The notes under the pieces were generated by a model, which worked only from the letters and a program-made list of their open reading frames with translations, was not told the DNA's origin and searched no databases. This document shows, piece by piece, positions 17,657 to 26,087 of a stretch of DNA of 64,000 nt. The translations under genes and the position numbers were made by a program. Source of the DNA: BOG-1155 sp050012495. GTDB lineage: Bacteria > Desulfobacterota > Syntrophorhabdia > Syntrophorhabdales > WCHB1-27. The stretch spans positions 1 to 64,000 of the forward strand of contig JBEKHB010000008.1 in NCBI GenBank assembly GCA_050012495.1. The letters are read 5' to 3'. How positions within the stretch are numbered: position 1 is the first letter of the stretch; the number at the start of each line of letters is the position of its first letter.

Positions 17657-18621
17657 AGAACTTTGGCCACGTGAACGCCGCGACACTCGACGAGGCGGTT
17701 TCCGCCTTGAGACGATACGGGAAGAGGGCGGCCATCATCGCCGGGGGCACGGACCTGCTCGGGCGGATGAAGGATGAGGTACTCTCCACCTATCCCGAGG
17801 CCCTCATCAACATAAAGACGATCCCCGGTCTCGACTTTATCACGTATGACGGCGGCACGCTCTCCATCGGGGCCCTCACTCGGCTTGCGGACATCGCCAC
17901 GAACGACGCCGTCAGAAACGGGCATGCTGCCCTTGCGGAAGCCGCCCACAGGACGGCCTCCACCCATCTTCGGGAGATGGGCACCATCGGGGGCAACATC
18001 TGCCAGGACATCCGGTGCTGGTACTACCGGAACCCCCAAAACCGCTTCCCCTGCCTTCGGAAGGGTGGGGGAAGGTGCTATGCCATCGATGGGGACAACC
18101 GCTATCACTCCATCTTCGGAGGCAGTGTGGAAAAAGGGTGCTACGCGGTCCACCCGAGCGATACGGCCCCTGCCCTCGTTGCCCTGGATGCGAGCATCAG
18201 GACAACCGGGAGAGTCATCAAGGCAGAAGACTTCTTCCAGGTGTCGGCAGGGAAAACGACGGTCCTCGATGACGACGAGATCGTCAGCCGGATCGACCTT
18301 CCCCCTGCTGTGGGCAGGAGCGCCTTCGTCAAGTTCGCCCTCCGAAAAACCATCGATTTTCCCATCGTCAACTGCGCCGCCGTAATAGGCCTGTCAAGGG
18401 GGAAGGTCAGCTCCGCGAGGATCTGTCTCAATGCCGTCCACGTGAAGCCCTACCGGGCCGTGAAGGCGGAAGAGGCGATTATCGGTAAGACGATAAACGA
18501 GGCCAACGCCGAATCCGCTGCCGCTGCCGCCCTGGCAGATGCGAAGCCTATGTCCCATAACGCCTATATGGTCCCTGTTGCAAAGGCCATGGTGAAGAGG
18601 GCGCTTCTGGGATGCAGATAG
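17653..18621 (+). CDS. Molybdenum hydroxylase FAD subunit with HcrB-type [4Fe-4S] insert
   Basis: This 322-residue protein has the FAD-binding block IIAGGTDLLGRM near residues 30-41 and the GTIGGNICQDIRCWYY segment. That segment is followed by spaced cysteines (RCWYY, FPCLRKGGG, RCYAIDG, GCYAVHPSD). This is the loop that holds an extra [4Fe-4S] cluster in 4-hydroxybenzoyl-CoA reductase beta subunit HcrB, where electrons from ferredoxin enter. Here a NuoEF-like module is encoded in the same operon. The electron route NAD(H)-Nuo-[4Fe-4S]-FAD-[2Fe-2S]-Mo is therefore the natural reading, and either hydroxylation or reductive dehydroxylation is possible. Confidence 0.9.
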   Translation: MKNFGHVNAATLDEAVSALRRYGKRAAIIAGGTDLLGRMKDEVLSTYPEALINIKTIPGLDFITYDGGTLSIGALTRLADIATNDAVRNGHAALAEAAHRTASTHLREMGTIGGNICQDIRCWYYRNPQNRFPCLRKGGGRCYAIDGDNRYHSIFGGSVEKGCYAVHPSDTAPALVALDASIRTTGRVIKAEDFFQVSAGKTTVLDDDEIVSRIDLPPAVGRSAFVKFALRKTIDFPIVNCAAVIGLSRGKVSSARICLNAVHVKPYRAVKAEEAIIGKTINEANAESAAAAALADAKPMSHNAYMVPVAKAMVKRALLGCR

Positions 18622-18642
18622 TCCAAAAAAAGGAGGTATCAT

Positions 18643-19848
18643 ATGGCGCTCAAAGTGTTGATGGCCCCTCTTCGGTATGTGCAAGGTCCGGACGCCCTCC
18701 TGCAGATGGGGGAGCAGCTCCTGGTGCTCGGCATCAAGAACCCTTTAATCCTGGCCTCTCCCAGTGCGAAGAAGGCTGTGGGATCCACGATCGGCAAGGG
18801 GCTCGATGCCGTGGGCATCAGCTACGGCTTCATCGATTTCGGCGGCCACTGCACCTGGAAAGAGATAGAGCGGGTCAAGGATGCCTGTCTCCAGGGAAAC
18901 CATGACGCGATCATCAGTTGCGGCGGCGGCAAGACCCTCGACACGGGCCGCTGTGCAGCCACCGGCCCTGCCATGAACGTGGAGAAGACGCCTCCCCAGG
19001 TCTTCCCCCGGTTCGGCGCCGGGGTGGCCTGCATCAACGTCCCCACCGTGGCAGCCACCGACGCCTCCACCTCTGCCGTTTCTCTCGTCTATACCGAGAA
19101 AGGCACACTGGAGGCGACCATGGTCTTCCCCACAAATCCCACCATGGTTTTTGTGGATACCGCCGTCATTGCCAAATCCCCTGTCCGGTTGCTCGTGGCC
19201 GGCATGGGAGACGCCCTGGCCACATTTTTTGAAGCTGATATGACGTATAGAACCTCCAGCATCTCGGTTCAGACCCGTGCTCAGAGTACCCGCACCGCCC
19301 AGGCATTGGCCAGGCTCTGCTTCGATATTCTCATGGATTACGGGGTACAGGCCAAGGCCGAAGCCGAAGCACAGGTCCCGGGTCCCGGCATCGAGGCGGT
19401 AGCCGAGGCGAACGTGCTCCTCAGCGGGCTCGGCTTTGAGAGCGGTGGCCTCTGCGCGTGCCACGCGGTAGGACACGCCTTCCTCCACATCCCGGAATAC
19501 TTTAAAGGAGCACCCCCTTTTCACGGGGAGCTTGTGGCCTTCGGCACGTTGAACCAGTTGGTCATGGAAAGCAGAAAGCCTGATTTTCTCGATAAGATCT
19601 TCGGCTTCTGCAAGGCCGTGGGTCTGCCGACGACGTTTGCCGAACTGACGCTCGCGAACCTGACCGACGAAGCCCTTGAGACCGTTGCCCTCGTTGCTTC
19701 CCGGGACATCCTCATGCAGTCGATGACCGGGGCGCGGAGGGAGCGTGACGAGCAAGGGAGGTTCTACGATCACCTGGAGATCGTCAATGCCTTGAAAGCT
19801 ACCGATGCGTATGGCCGGGCTTTTGGAGGTCGAAACCGGTGCACGTAG
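18643..19848 (+). CDS. Iron-containing alcohol dehydrogenase, glycerol dehydrogenase-like
   Basis: This 401-residue protein matches the GldA branch of the iron/zinc-dependent alcohol dehydrogenases: SCGGGKTLDTGRCAA for NAD binding, NVPTVAATDASTSAVS, and the metal-site histidines in HAVGHAFLH and PPFHGELVAFG. It would interconvert a hydroxy compound and a ketone or aldehyde with NAD(H). A strong AAGGAGG box precedes the ATG. The MoaD-like gene overlaps its 3' end, which indicates co-translation, and the molybdenum hydroxylase operon lies immediately upstream. The true substrate is unknown. Confidence 0.88.
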   Translation: MALKVLMAPLRYVQGPDALLQMGEQLLVLGIKNPLILASPSAKKAVGSTIGKGLDAVGISYGFIDFGGHCTWKEIERVKDACLQGNHDAIISCGGGKTLDTGRCAATGPAMNVEKTPPQVFPRFGAGVACINVPTVAATDASTSAVSLVYTEKGTLEATMVFPTNPTMVFVDTAVIAKSPVRLLVAGMGDALATFFEADMTYRTSSISVQTRAQSTRTAQALARLCFDILMDYGVQAKAEAEAQVPGPGIEAVAEANVLLSGLGFESGGLCACHAVGHAFLHIPEYFKGAPPFHGELVAFGTLNQLVMESRKPDFLDKIFGFCKAVGLPTTFAELTLANLTDEALETVALVASRDILMQSMTGARRERDEQGRFYDHLEIVNALKATDAYGRAFGGRNRCT

Positions 19849-20078
19849 CCGTCAGGCTTTTTGGAAATCTGGGCCATTATTTGCCTGAGGGCGGGAACAG
19901 GTTTTCTTTCATGAAGTCACTGGAGGACGGCACAACCGTGCAGGAAATGCTGAGCAGCCTCAGCCTGCCGAAGGAGTTACCCGTCATCGTCATCGTGAAC
20001 GGCAGGCGCGTTGAGGCCGAGTGCGTCCTGAAGGACGGAGACGAGGTAAACGTGCTTCGACCGTCAGGAGGCGGATGA
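19839..20078 (+). CDS. MoaD/ThiS family ubiquitin-like sulfur carrier
   Basis: This 79-residue beta-grasp protein ends in RPSGGG. The C-terminal diglycine is where MoaD and ThiS are adenylated and made into a thiocarboxylate. MoaD-type proteins donate sulfur for molybdopterin synthesis, so a link to the molybdenum enzymes encoded upstream is plausible, though no MoaE, MoeB or ThiF partner is in the window. It starts at GTG with TTTGGAGG just upstream and overlaps the alcohol dehydrogenase gene by 10 bp. It could instead serve another sulfur-transfer route. Confidence 0.82.
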   Translation: MHVAVRLFGNLGHYLPEGGNRFSFMKSLEDGTTVQEMLSSLSLPKELPVIVIVNGRRVEAECVLKDGDEVNVLRPSGGG

Positions 20079-20122
20079 CGCAACCCGATTCAAGATAACG
20101 ATGCACTATCCTTCCCCGTGGG

Positions 20123-21430
20123 TCACCTCACGAGGTTTGAAAAGACGAACACCGTCCAGTACGGTGAGAGCATCAGCACGATAATGGAAATGATGTAGGC
20201 GGGTATGTACCAGAGGCCACCCCTGAATACTGTGCCCAGGGGTATGTCCTTCGCCATACCGGCAACGACATAGCAGCAAATCCCAATGGGCGGCATTATG
20301 GAGCCCATGGTGGTGACGATGGTAATGACCTGGCCGAACCAGATCGGGTCGTAGCCCATGGCCATGACGATGGGGTAGAAGATAGGCAGGGAAACGAGCA
20401 GAAAGGCGAGGGCGTCCATGACGCAGCCGCCGATGATGTAGCAGATGAGGATTATCCACAAGAGCATCCAGTTCGGAAGGGCCAGGCCGCTGATCCAGCC
20501 CGCGGCTTCAAAGGGGAGCCGGGTAAGGGCGAGAAAGCGGGAGAAGACGACTGCGCCCGCCACGATCATGAAGACGAGGCAGGAGATCCGGAGCGTATCG
20601 ACAACGGACTTGATGAAATTATCCCAGGAGAGTTTCCGCCTGATCAGACAGATGACGAGACCAAGGGAACAAGCCGCCGCGGCCGCTTCCGTGGCCGTTA
20701 CCACGCCCGTGAAAAGGGCATACATGATGATGGCAAAGAGAATAAGGATGTCGATGATGTCCGGCAGGGCCTTGAAGCGCTCTTTCCACCCGCTCTTTTC
20801 TCCCGCGGGTCCCCAATCGGGATGGCGCCAGCAGATGTAAATGACCGTGGCGGCGATAGCCACCGTAAGGATGGCGCTGGGCATGATGTTGCCGAAGAAG
20901 AGCTTCCCGATGGACTGGCCCGTATAGAGCCCGTAAACAACGAGCACAATGCTGGGAGGTATGAGGACGCCCAGGGTAGCGCCCGCTGCCACCGAGCCTG
21001 CATTAAGCTGGGGGTGGTAACCGTATTTTCTCATGGCGGGGATCGCCACCTGGCTCATGGTTGCTGCCGTTGCCGTGTTGCTCCCGCTGATGGCGGAGAA
21101 GGCTGCGCAGGCCATGATGGTCGTAATGGCCAATCCTCCCCGATAGTGGCCGAACCACTTGTACGTGGCGTGATAGAGGCCGTCGTTATATCCCGCATAG
21201 TGCACAAACTCTCCGACGAGGATGAACATGGGGATCACCGTGAGGCCGTAGCTGGAGAAGATGTTCCACATGTCGGTCCCGATCATTCCGAAGGCAGCCG
21301 TGAAATTCGTGACGTAGGCTACCCCGAGGAACCCCACAATGGCCATGGTGAAGGCCGCGGGGATCCGGAACAGGAACAGGACAGCGAACATGATAACAAT
21401 GCCATAAACGCCGACGATCGGTCCATTCAT
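20123..21430 (-). CDS. dctM: TRAP transporter large permease (DctM)
   Basis: This 435-residue, very hydrophobic protein is the 12-helix ion-coupled permease of a tripartite ATP-independent periplasmic transporter. Family blocks seen include FFGNIMPSAIL, GVLIPPSIVLVVYG and AFLLVSLPIFYPI. It drives uptake of an organic acid using the sodium or proton gradient. Its start overlaps the DctQ stop (ATGA). It is the last gene of the leftward operon and ends about 45 bp from the convergent MoaD-like gene. Confidence 0.95.
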   Translation of the reverse strand: MNGPIVGVYGIVIMFAVLFLFRIPAAFTMAIVGFLGVAYVTNFTAAFGMIGTDMWNIFSSYGLTVIPMFILVGEFVHYAGYNDGLYHATYKWFGHYRGGLAITTIMACAAFSAISGSNTATAATMSQVAIPAMRKYGYHPQLNAGSVAAGATLGVLIPPSIVLVVYGLYTGQSIGKLFFGNIMPSAILTVAIAATVIYICWRHPDWGPAGEKSGWKERFKALPDIIDILILFAIIMYALFTGVVTATEAAAAACSLGLVICLIRRKLSWDNFIKSVVDTLRISCLVFMIVAGAVVFSRFLALTRLPFEAAGWISGLALPNWMLLWIILICYIIGGCVMDALAFLLVSLPIFYPIVMAMGYDPIWFGQVITIVTTMGSIMPPIGICCYVVAGMAKDIPLGTVFRGGLWYIPAYIISIIVLMLSPYWTVFVFSNLVR

Positions 21431-21915
21431 ACCCTGTCCCCCTCGTGGAACATCGTTTTCACAAAATCGACAAGTCCTGTGAACGCAAGCGCGGCAAACC
21501 CCAGGGCCACGCAGAAAACGAAGGGGTAGTAAATGACTTTCAAGGTCTCCGAGACCTCATGGGATTCCACCAGCTTCATGGCGTACACGTAGACCTGCCA
21601 CGCCACGACCCCGAAGAAGACCATGAGAACGAGGTGGACTACCCGGTCGAGCATATTCGCCAGGGCCGGTGGGAATTTTTCGGACAGGATGTCGACGACG
21701 ATATTGCTCTTCGTCTGCTGCGTGTACCCGAGGGCAAGGGCAATGACGCAGGCCCCGAGGAAGGAAACGATCTCATAGGTTCCCCTGAAGGGAATATGCA
21801 CCATTCGCAGGACCACGTTCCCTGTGGCGAGGACCATCAGTCCTAGAACGGAAATGGCGCCGAGGACCATGAGAAAGTAATTGAGAAACTTGTTAAGTGC
21901 TTCAAGGTGCTTCAT
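21427..21915 (-). CDS. dctQ: TRAP transporter small membrane subunit (DctQ)
   Basis: This 162-residue protein has four predicted membrane helices (for example LNYFLMVLGAISVLGLMVL and FVFCVALGFAALAFTG) and the size of DctQ, the small partner of DctM. A GGGAGG box precedes its ATG. A GTATAC-G-GTATAC operator lies 30 bp upstream, and a terminator separates it from the binding-protein gene. The two membrane genes can therefore be transcribed separately from dctP. Confidence 0.92.
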   Translation of the reverse strand: MKHLEALNKFLNYFLMVLGAISVLGLMVLATGNVVLRMVHIPFRGTYEIVSFLGACVIALALGYTQQTKSNIVVDILSEKFPPALANMLDRVVHLVLMVFFGVVAWQVYVYAMKLVESHEVSETLKVIYYPFVFCVALGFAALAFTGLVDFVKTMFHEGDRV

Positions 21916-21944
21916 TACGAGCCTCCCGAGCTTGTCGTTTGCAA

Positions 21945-21957
21945 GTATACGGTATAC
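21945..21957. promoter_or_regulatory. GTATAC-N-GTATAC operator upstream of dctQ
   Basis: The sequence GTATACGGTATAC is a perfect 13-bp inverted repeat around a central G. The same site occurs at 29934 (centre A) and 33262 (centre G). It lies just upstream of dctQ, between the dctP terminator and the dctQ ribosome-binding site. The likely binder is the FCD-type GntR regulator encoded at 32525. Confidence 0.75.
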
Positions 21958-21971
21958 CGGGTAAGGATCGT

Positions 21972-22010
21972 AAAAAGACGGGCCGGATAGAGTCGCATCC
22001 GACCCGTCTT
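21972..22010 (-). terminator. Rho-independent terminator after dctP
   Basis: Read on the - strand, a 14-bp stem (AAGACGGGTCGGAT pairing with ATCCGGCCCGTCTT, one G-T wobble) encloses an 8-base loop and is followed by a run of five T. It begins 5 bp after the dctP stop codon and would stop or reduce read-through into dctQM. Confidence 0.85.
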
Positions 22011-22014
22011 TCCC

Positions 22015-23049
22015 TTACTTGCCCGCGAACTGCTTTTCGTACTGTTCTTTCAATTTCATCACGTCGTTGATCACCTGCTGACCCTGTACGCCCTGGGCGG
22101 TTACCCGCTTTACATACTCGTCGAACATGGGCTTGAGGATCTTCGGGATCTCCGTCTTGTCAGCGGCGGGAAGCTGGAAGACCTGGTGGTTGTACTTCTG
22201 TTTCGACCACTCCAGGGCCTCCTTTACGTGGTCATCCACGTACCTGCCCGTCCATTCGGCCTGTTCCCTGCTCAAATCATCGAGCACCTTTTTCACGTCG
22301 GCCGGCATGGCATTCCATTTATCCTTGTTCATGACTACGGCAAAGGTGACCACGAAGAGGTTTGCGTCTGTCGCATACTGGCAGTAGGCGGCGTAGTTGA
22401 GATCCTGGAGCACCTCCATGGAGGAGACGACGCCCTTTACCACGCCTTTCTGAAGCGCCTCAGGCGTCTCTGACTGGGGCATGGCGATGGGGATCCCACC
22501 GAGGCGCTTTACCGCCTCTGCGCCCGTTCCCGAGACCCGGAGCTCCATCCCTTTCAGGTCTTTAAGGGACCTCACCGGCTTTATGGTCATGAAGTCGGCC
22601 GGAGGACAGGTGAAGAGCGTGAGGAGCTTCACCTTCTCGAACTCCTTCGGATGCTTGCCGATGAGGTCAAAGAGGGCCAGGCTTGCTGCTTTGGCACTGG
22701 TAAACCCCACGGGGAGGTCGACCGCCTCGGAAACAGGGAAGCGGCCCGGCTGGTAGCTCATGGCAAAGTTGCCGATATCGGCCGTGCCGGTGATGACCCC
22801 GTCGAAGATATTCTTTGCGGGAAGCAGAGTGCCGCCCGGGAAGGTCTGGACTTTCACTTTCCCGTTCGTCCTCTTTTCCACCTCTTTCACCCACCTCTCC
22901 ATCTGTACGCAGGGAAATGTGGTTGAGGGCGGAAAGTTCGCGTAAGTCAGCGTGATCTTAGACTGACTTCGGGCTGCCCCGGGTAAACCGAGATTGACGC
23001 AGAACAGCAGCATAAAAGCCGTGAACAGGACTAGATAACCCTTTCGCAT
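22015..23049 (-). CDS. dctP: TRAP transporter solute-binding protein (DctP family)
   Basis: This periplasmic binding protein has an N-terminal signal peptide (MRKGYLVLFTAFMLLF at its start, cleavage near AARS) and then the DctP fold, with ERWVKEVEKRTNGKVKVQ and ELRVSGTGAEAVKRLGG. It captures an organic acid, often an aromatic or other carboxylate, for DctQM. I chose the ATG at 23049 because it starts the signal peptide and follows an AAGGGGG box; an open frame 24 codons longer would bury the signal peptide. It is the first of the three TRAP genes and is followed by a terminator, as often seen where the binding protein is needed in excess. Confidence 0.93.
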   Translation of the reverse strand: MRKGYLVLFTAFMLLFCVNLGLPGAARSQSKITLTYANFPPSTTFPCVQMERWVKEVEKRTNGKVKVQTFPGGTLLPAKNIFDGVITGTADIGNFAMSYQPGRFPVSEAVDLPVGFTSAKAASLALFDLIGKHPKEFEKVKLLTLFTCPPADFMTIKPVRSLKDLKGMELRVSGTGAEAVKRLGGIPIAMPQSETPEALQKGVVKGVVSSMEVLQDLNYAAYCQYATDANLFVVTFAVVMNKDKWNAMPADVKKVLDDLSREQAEWTGRYVDDHVKEALEWSKQKYNHQVFQLPAADKTEIPKILKPMFDEYVKRVTAQGVQGQQVINDVMKLKEQYEKQFAGK

Positions 23050-23117
23050 GATAATCCCCCTTTTTTTGTGCGTCCAGCCTATTTTACGGGACCTCACAAC
23101 CTTTTTTCCCGATTGGC

Positions 23118-23567
23118 TCATCCCTCGTGCGGGTCTCGCTCCTCCTCCGACCGGCTCGCATCGAACTCCCCGTACAGGAGTTCCGTGAGCACGCCGCCCA
23201 GTTCCTGCGGCTTCTGTACGAAGGCGTAGCGGTTCCCAAAAAGAAACCTCGGCTTTTTGTCGATCAGCTTTGCCCCTTTGCCCCTCAGTTCTTCCATTGC
23301 CGCGTCGAGATTATCCACCTTGTAGGATATGAGAAAAAACCCTTCGCCTTTCTTCTCTATGAACCTCGCAACGTCGCTTTCCGGGCTCGTCGCTTCCATG
23401 AACTCCACGGCCACTTCCCCGATATAGTACCGCGCGACCTTTATGTGCTCCGACTCGGCCACGTAGTCTAAGGCAGGAAGCAGGTCGAAATTGTCGCGGT
23501 AAATCCGCTTCGTCTTCTCCAGGTCACGTACCACGAAGCATATATGATCTATCTTCTCGATGTGCAT
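23118..23567 (-). CDS. VOC family protein, methylmalonyl-CoA epimerase-like
   Basis: This 149-residue protein has the paired beta-alpha-beta-beta-beta modules of the vicinal oxygen chelate family. It begins IEKIDHICFVVRDLEKTK and carries GVLTELL near the end, where metal-binding His and Glu residues are expected. The closest recognisable type is methylmalonyl-CoA epimerase, which would fit the B12 mutase encoded on the other side of the divergent promoter. Glyoxalase-like activity is an alternative. It lies 6 bp after the aminotransferase gene in the same operon. Confidence 0.75.
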   Translation of the reverse strand: MHIEKIDHICFVVRDLEKTKRIYRDNFDLLPALDYVAESEHIKVARYYIGEVAVEFMEATSPESDVARFIEKKGEGFFLISYKVDNLDAAMEELRGKGAKLIDKKPRFLFGNRYAFVQKPQELGGVLTELLYGEFDASRSEEERDPHEG

Positions 23568-23573
23568 CCCGTG

Positions 23574-24830
23574 TTACCTCACATATTTCTCGTTGACGTA
23601 GGCCATGGCCTCATCTATCGCGGCCGCCGCTGTCTCCAGATCCTGTTCGGTGTGTCTGTAGCTGATATACCCGTGATGGTGCGGGTGTAAAAAGATGCCC
23701 CTGCGGATGAGCTGCGTGTAAAAGTCATCCCGCCTGGCCCTGTAGGTATTGGCTTGATCCTTTTTGAAGGTGATGTAAAACATCGGCGCCACGCCGGTCA
23801 GCTCGGCCCCGGCGTCATACTTGTCGATGATAGCCCGGACTCTTTTCAGAAAACGGCCGCCTTTCTCCCATATGTTGTTAAGCACATGGTCGCGTTCCAG
23901 GATCTCGATGGTCTTGAGGGCAGCGATATAACCGTCACTGTTCGGAAAGAAGGTAGAAGATATGAAAAGCTTCTCTGCCGCGGCTTTCATCACTTCAGCT
24001 TTTCCGGTCACCGCGCTTATGGCATAGCCGTTGGCCATGCTTTTTCCCAGGACCGACACGTCGGGGGTGACTCCATAGAGCGCTTGCGCACCACCCATAC
24101 TGAGTCTGAAATTCGTCCGGACTTCATCGAAGATCAGCACGGCGCCGTACCGCGTAGCGATGTCTCTTACGCCTTCGAGGAAGCCCGGCAGAGGCTCTTC
24201 CATCTTCCTGTGGTTGGGATGGCCAAAGGGAGTCATGATGACGGCGGCTGTCCGGTCGCCATGTTTTGCCATCAAGTCTTCGAACTGACCGAGATTGTTA
24301 TAGTGGAATTCATAGACATCTTCGTAGAGCTTCTCAGGGATGCCCCCCTTCATCTCAACGGACCAGTCATGCCAGCCGTGGTAGCCGCAGCGCATCACCT
24401 TGATCCGGTTCGTGTGCGCCCTCGCGATGCGGATGCTCGCCGTGGTGCCGTCGGAACCGGTTTTCAGGAAGATGGTCAGTTCCGAAGAGGGGACGAGTTC
24501 GGACAGTTTTTGCGCGAGCCGGTTCTGATACGGCTGGGTCAGGGTGAAGCAGAAGCCTTTGTCCCGTATCTGCCTGATCACCGCGTCATCAACTTCTTCT
24601 TCTCTATAGCCCAGGATTATCGGCCCATAGCCGCAGAGGAAATCGATATACTCATTGCCGTCAACGTCGATTAAATGCGCGCCCTTGCCGGATTCAAGAA
24701 AGATCGGATACTCTCCTGCGATAAAATCGCTCGGTTTTCTGGCGCCGAGGACTCCGCCGGGAACCAATTTTTTTGCCTCTTCAAAAAGCTCCAGGCTCCT
24801 CGTTATGTTCAGTCTTTCAATGTTCTTCAC
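23574..24830 (-). CDS. Class III aminotransferase, glutamate-1-semialdehyde aminomutase-like
   Basis: This 418-residue PLP enzyme has the fold-type I layout of GSA aminomutase: KTGSDGTTASIRIARAHTN, YHGWHDW, the DEVRTNFR block with the PLP-ring Asp, and the Schiff-base Lys in LGKSMANGYAIS. Haem synthesis is not its likely job, since it sits among catabolic genes; a transaminase or aminomutase acting on an amino acid intermediate is more probable. The start codon is GTG, supported by a GGAGGAGG box upstream. It lies between the saccharopine-dehydrogenase-like and VOC genes. Confidence 0.9.
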   Translation of the reverse strand: MKNIERLNITRSLELFEEAKKLVPGGVLGARKPSDFIAGEYPIFLESGKGAHLIDVDGNEYIDFLCGYGPIILGYREEEVDDAVIRQIRDKGFCFTLTQPYQNRLAQKLSELVPSSELTIFLKTGSDGTTASIRIARAHTNRIKVMRCGYHGWHDWSVEMKGGIPEKLYEDVYEFHYNNLGQFEDLMAKHGDRTAAVIMTPFGHPNHRKMEEPLPGFLEGVRDIATRYGAVLIFDEVRTNFRLSMGGAQALYGVTPDVSVLGKSMANGYAISAVTGKAEVMKAAAEKLFISSTFFPNSDGYIAALKTIEILERDHVLNNIWEKGGRFLKRVRAIIDKYDAGAELTGVAPMFYITFKKDQANTYRARRDDFYTQLIRRGIFLHPHHHGYISYRHTEQDLETAAAAIDEAMAYVNEKYVR

Positions 24831-24902
24831 GAAAAGAACCTCCTCCGACAGGCTCCAAAAGCCGGCCTCGGCATCCGATCCGGTCCCCGTCCGGTCAGGG
24901 GC

Positions 24903-26045
24903 TTAAGGTCGAAGCATCGACGCTATACTCTCCGTTTGATGAATTTTTGCGCCTCTTTGCAGCAATGCCGCAAGGAATTTTCCCGGGTCGATGCAGCCCT
25001 CCGGGGCTACCACCCCCTTCACCGTCACCTCGCCCGCCTGAAGCATGAGGGCCGCTATCGAGGCGGGAAGCCCTGTTCCCGGCGCCATCCTGCCGACTAT
25101 GTCAGCCGTGTAGGTCACCTGTTTTCCTCCCCTCTCCCCCTTGACGATCACTTTCAAGCCTGACGCGAGAGGTCCCTTATCCCTGTTATCGGGAATCGTA
25201 CCCCAGAGCTGCAACGTCAGATCGTAGGGTACCACGTTCGCCCCCTTCACCGATAGCGGCGCCTTGCTCAGAAAACCTGTCTCTTTCTGCTCCCTGATGA
25301 GCCGGTCCACCCATGAGGGTATCAGCGCGCCTTTGATCACGACCTTTCTGACCCCTTTTATATAGCGCGGTATGGTGAGCGGCTGAGGATGCCCCACGTA
25401 GCGCACCTGACAGGTACCGAGAGGTTCGAGGAATTCTGCGGTCTCCTCGCCGGTGCCGCCCTCCACGTATTCGAGCTTGCCGTCCAGGTACTGGGGGATC
25501 TTGCCTGTGGTCATGTGCAGGCTGTGGTCCCAGGCAGCGCCCGCGAGTTCGGCGATGCTCACCACCCAGAACAGGGCGATCTCGTCGACACGGTCCAGTT
25601 GGTCCGCATACCATTTAACTATAACGTTGTTTGTCCCCGGGTCGGATCCCATCCCCGTCAGGACGGTTATCCCCGCCTCTCCGGCGGCGCTGTCGATGTC
25701 GGAAGCAAAGAGGCGCTCCGCCGCCTCGTAGTCGTCGCAGATATCGATGTAGTTCACCCGCGCCTCAACGGCCGCCCCTGCTACTGCCACGGCTGTCTTG
25801 TAGAACGGCCCGGCGCAGTTGATGACCACGTCCGCATTCCTGATGGCGCCCACCATGCCGGCGTGATCGTTTACGTCGATTCGAGCGAGCGATATCTTTT
25901 CACTGGCCCGCAGCTTTTCCTGCACCCTGCCCGGGTCCGTGTTGATATCGCCAAGAATGACTTTCTCGATCTGCTCCTGCTTGATGAGGTCCCTGGCGAC
26001 CCCCTGACCCATACCCCCTGTTCCGCCTATTACCAGTGCCCGCAT
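24903..26045 (-). CDS. Saccharopine dehydrogenase family NAD(P)-binding protein
   Basis: This 380-residue protein starts with a Rossmann motif (ALVIGGTGGMGQGVARDL) and continues with NADVVINCAGPFYKTAV and YIDICDDYEA, typical of saccharopine dehydrogenase/homospermidine synthase-like proteins. These oxidise secondary amines to an amino acid and an oxo acid, although many members have other functions. With the neighbouring aminotransferase it suggests handling of a nitrogen-containing intermediate. A purine-rich box (GGGGGGTATGGGAGC) precedes the ATG. Confidence 0.85.
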   Translation of the reverse strand: MRALVIGGTGGMGQGVARDLIKQEQIEKVILGDINTDPGRVQEKLRASEKISLARIDVNDHAGMVGAIRNADVVINCAGPFYKTAVAVAGAAVEARVNYIDICDDYEAAERLFASDIDSAAGEAGITVLTGMGSDPGTNNVIVKWYADQLDRVDEIALFWVVSIAELAGAAWDHSLHMTTGKIPQYLDGKLEYVEGGTGEETAEFLEPLGTCQVRYVGHPQPLTIPRYIKGVRKVVIKGALIPSWVDRLIREQKETGFLSKAPLSVKGANVVPYDLTLQLWGTIPDNRDKGPLASGLKVIVKGERGGKQVTYTADIVGRMAPGTGLPASIAALMLQAGEVTVKGVVAPEGCIDPGKFLAALLQRGAKIHQTESIASMLRP

Positions 26046-26087
26046 GCTCCCATACCCCCCGGTTTTTTTTTGATGCGAAGCCCGCTT

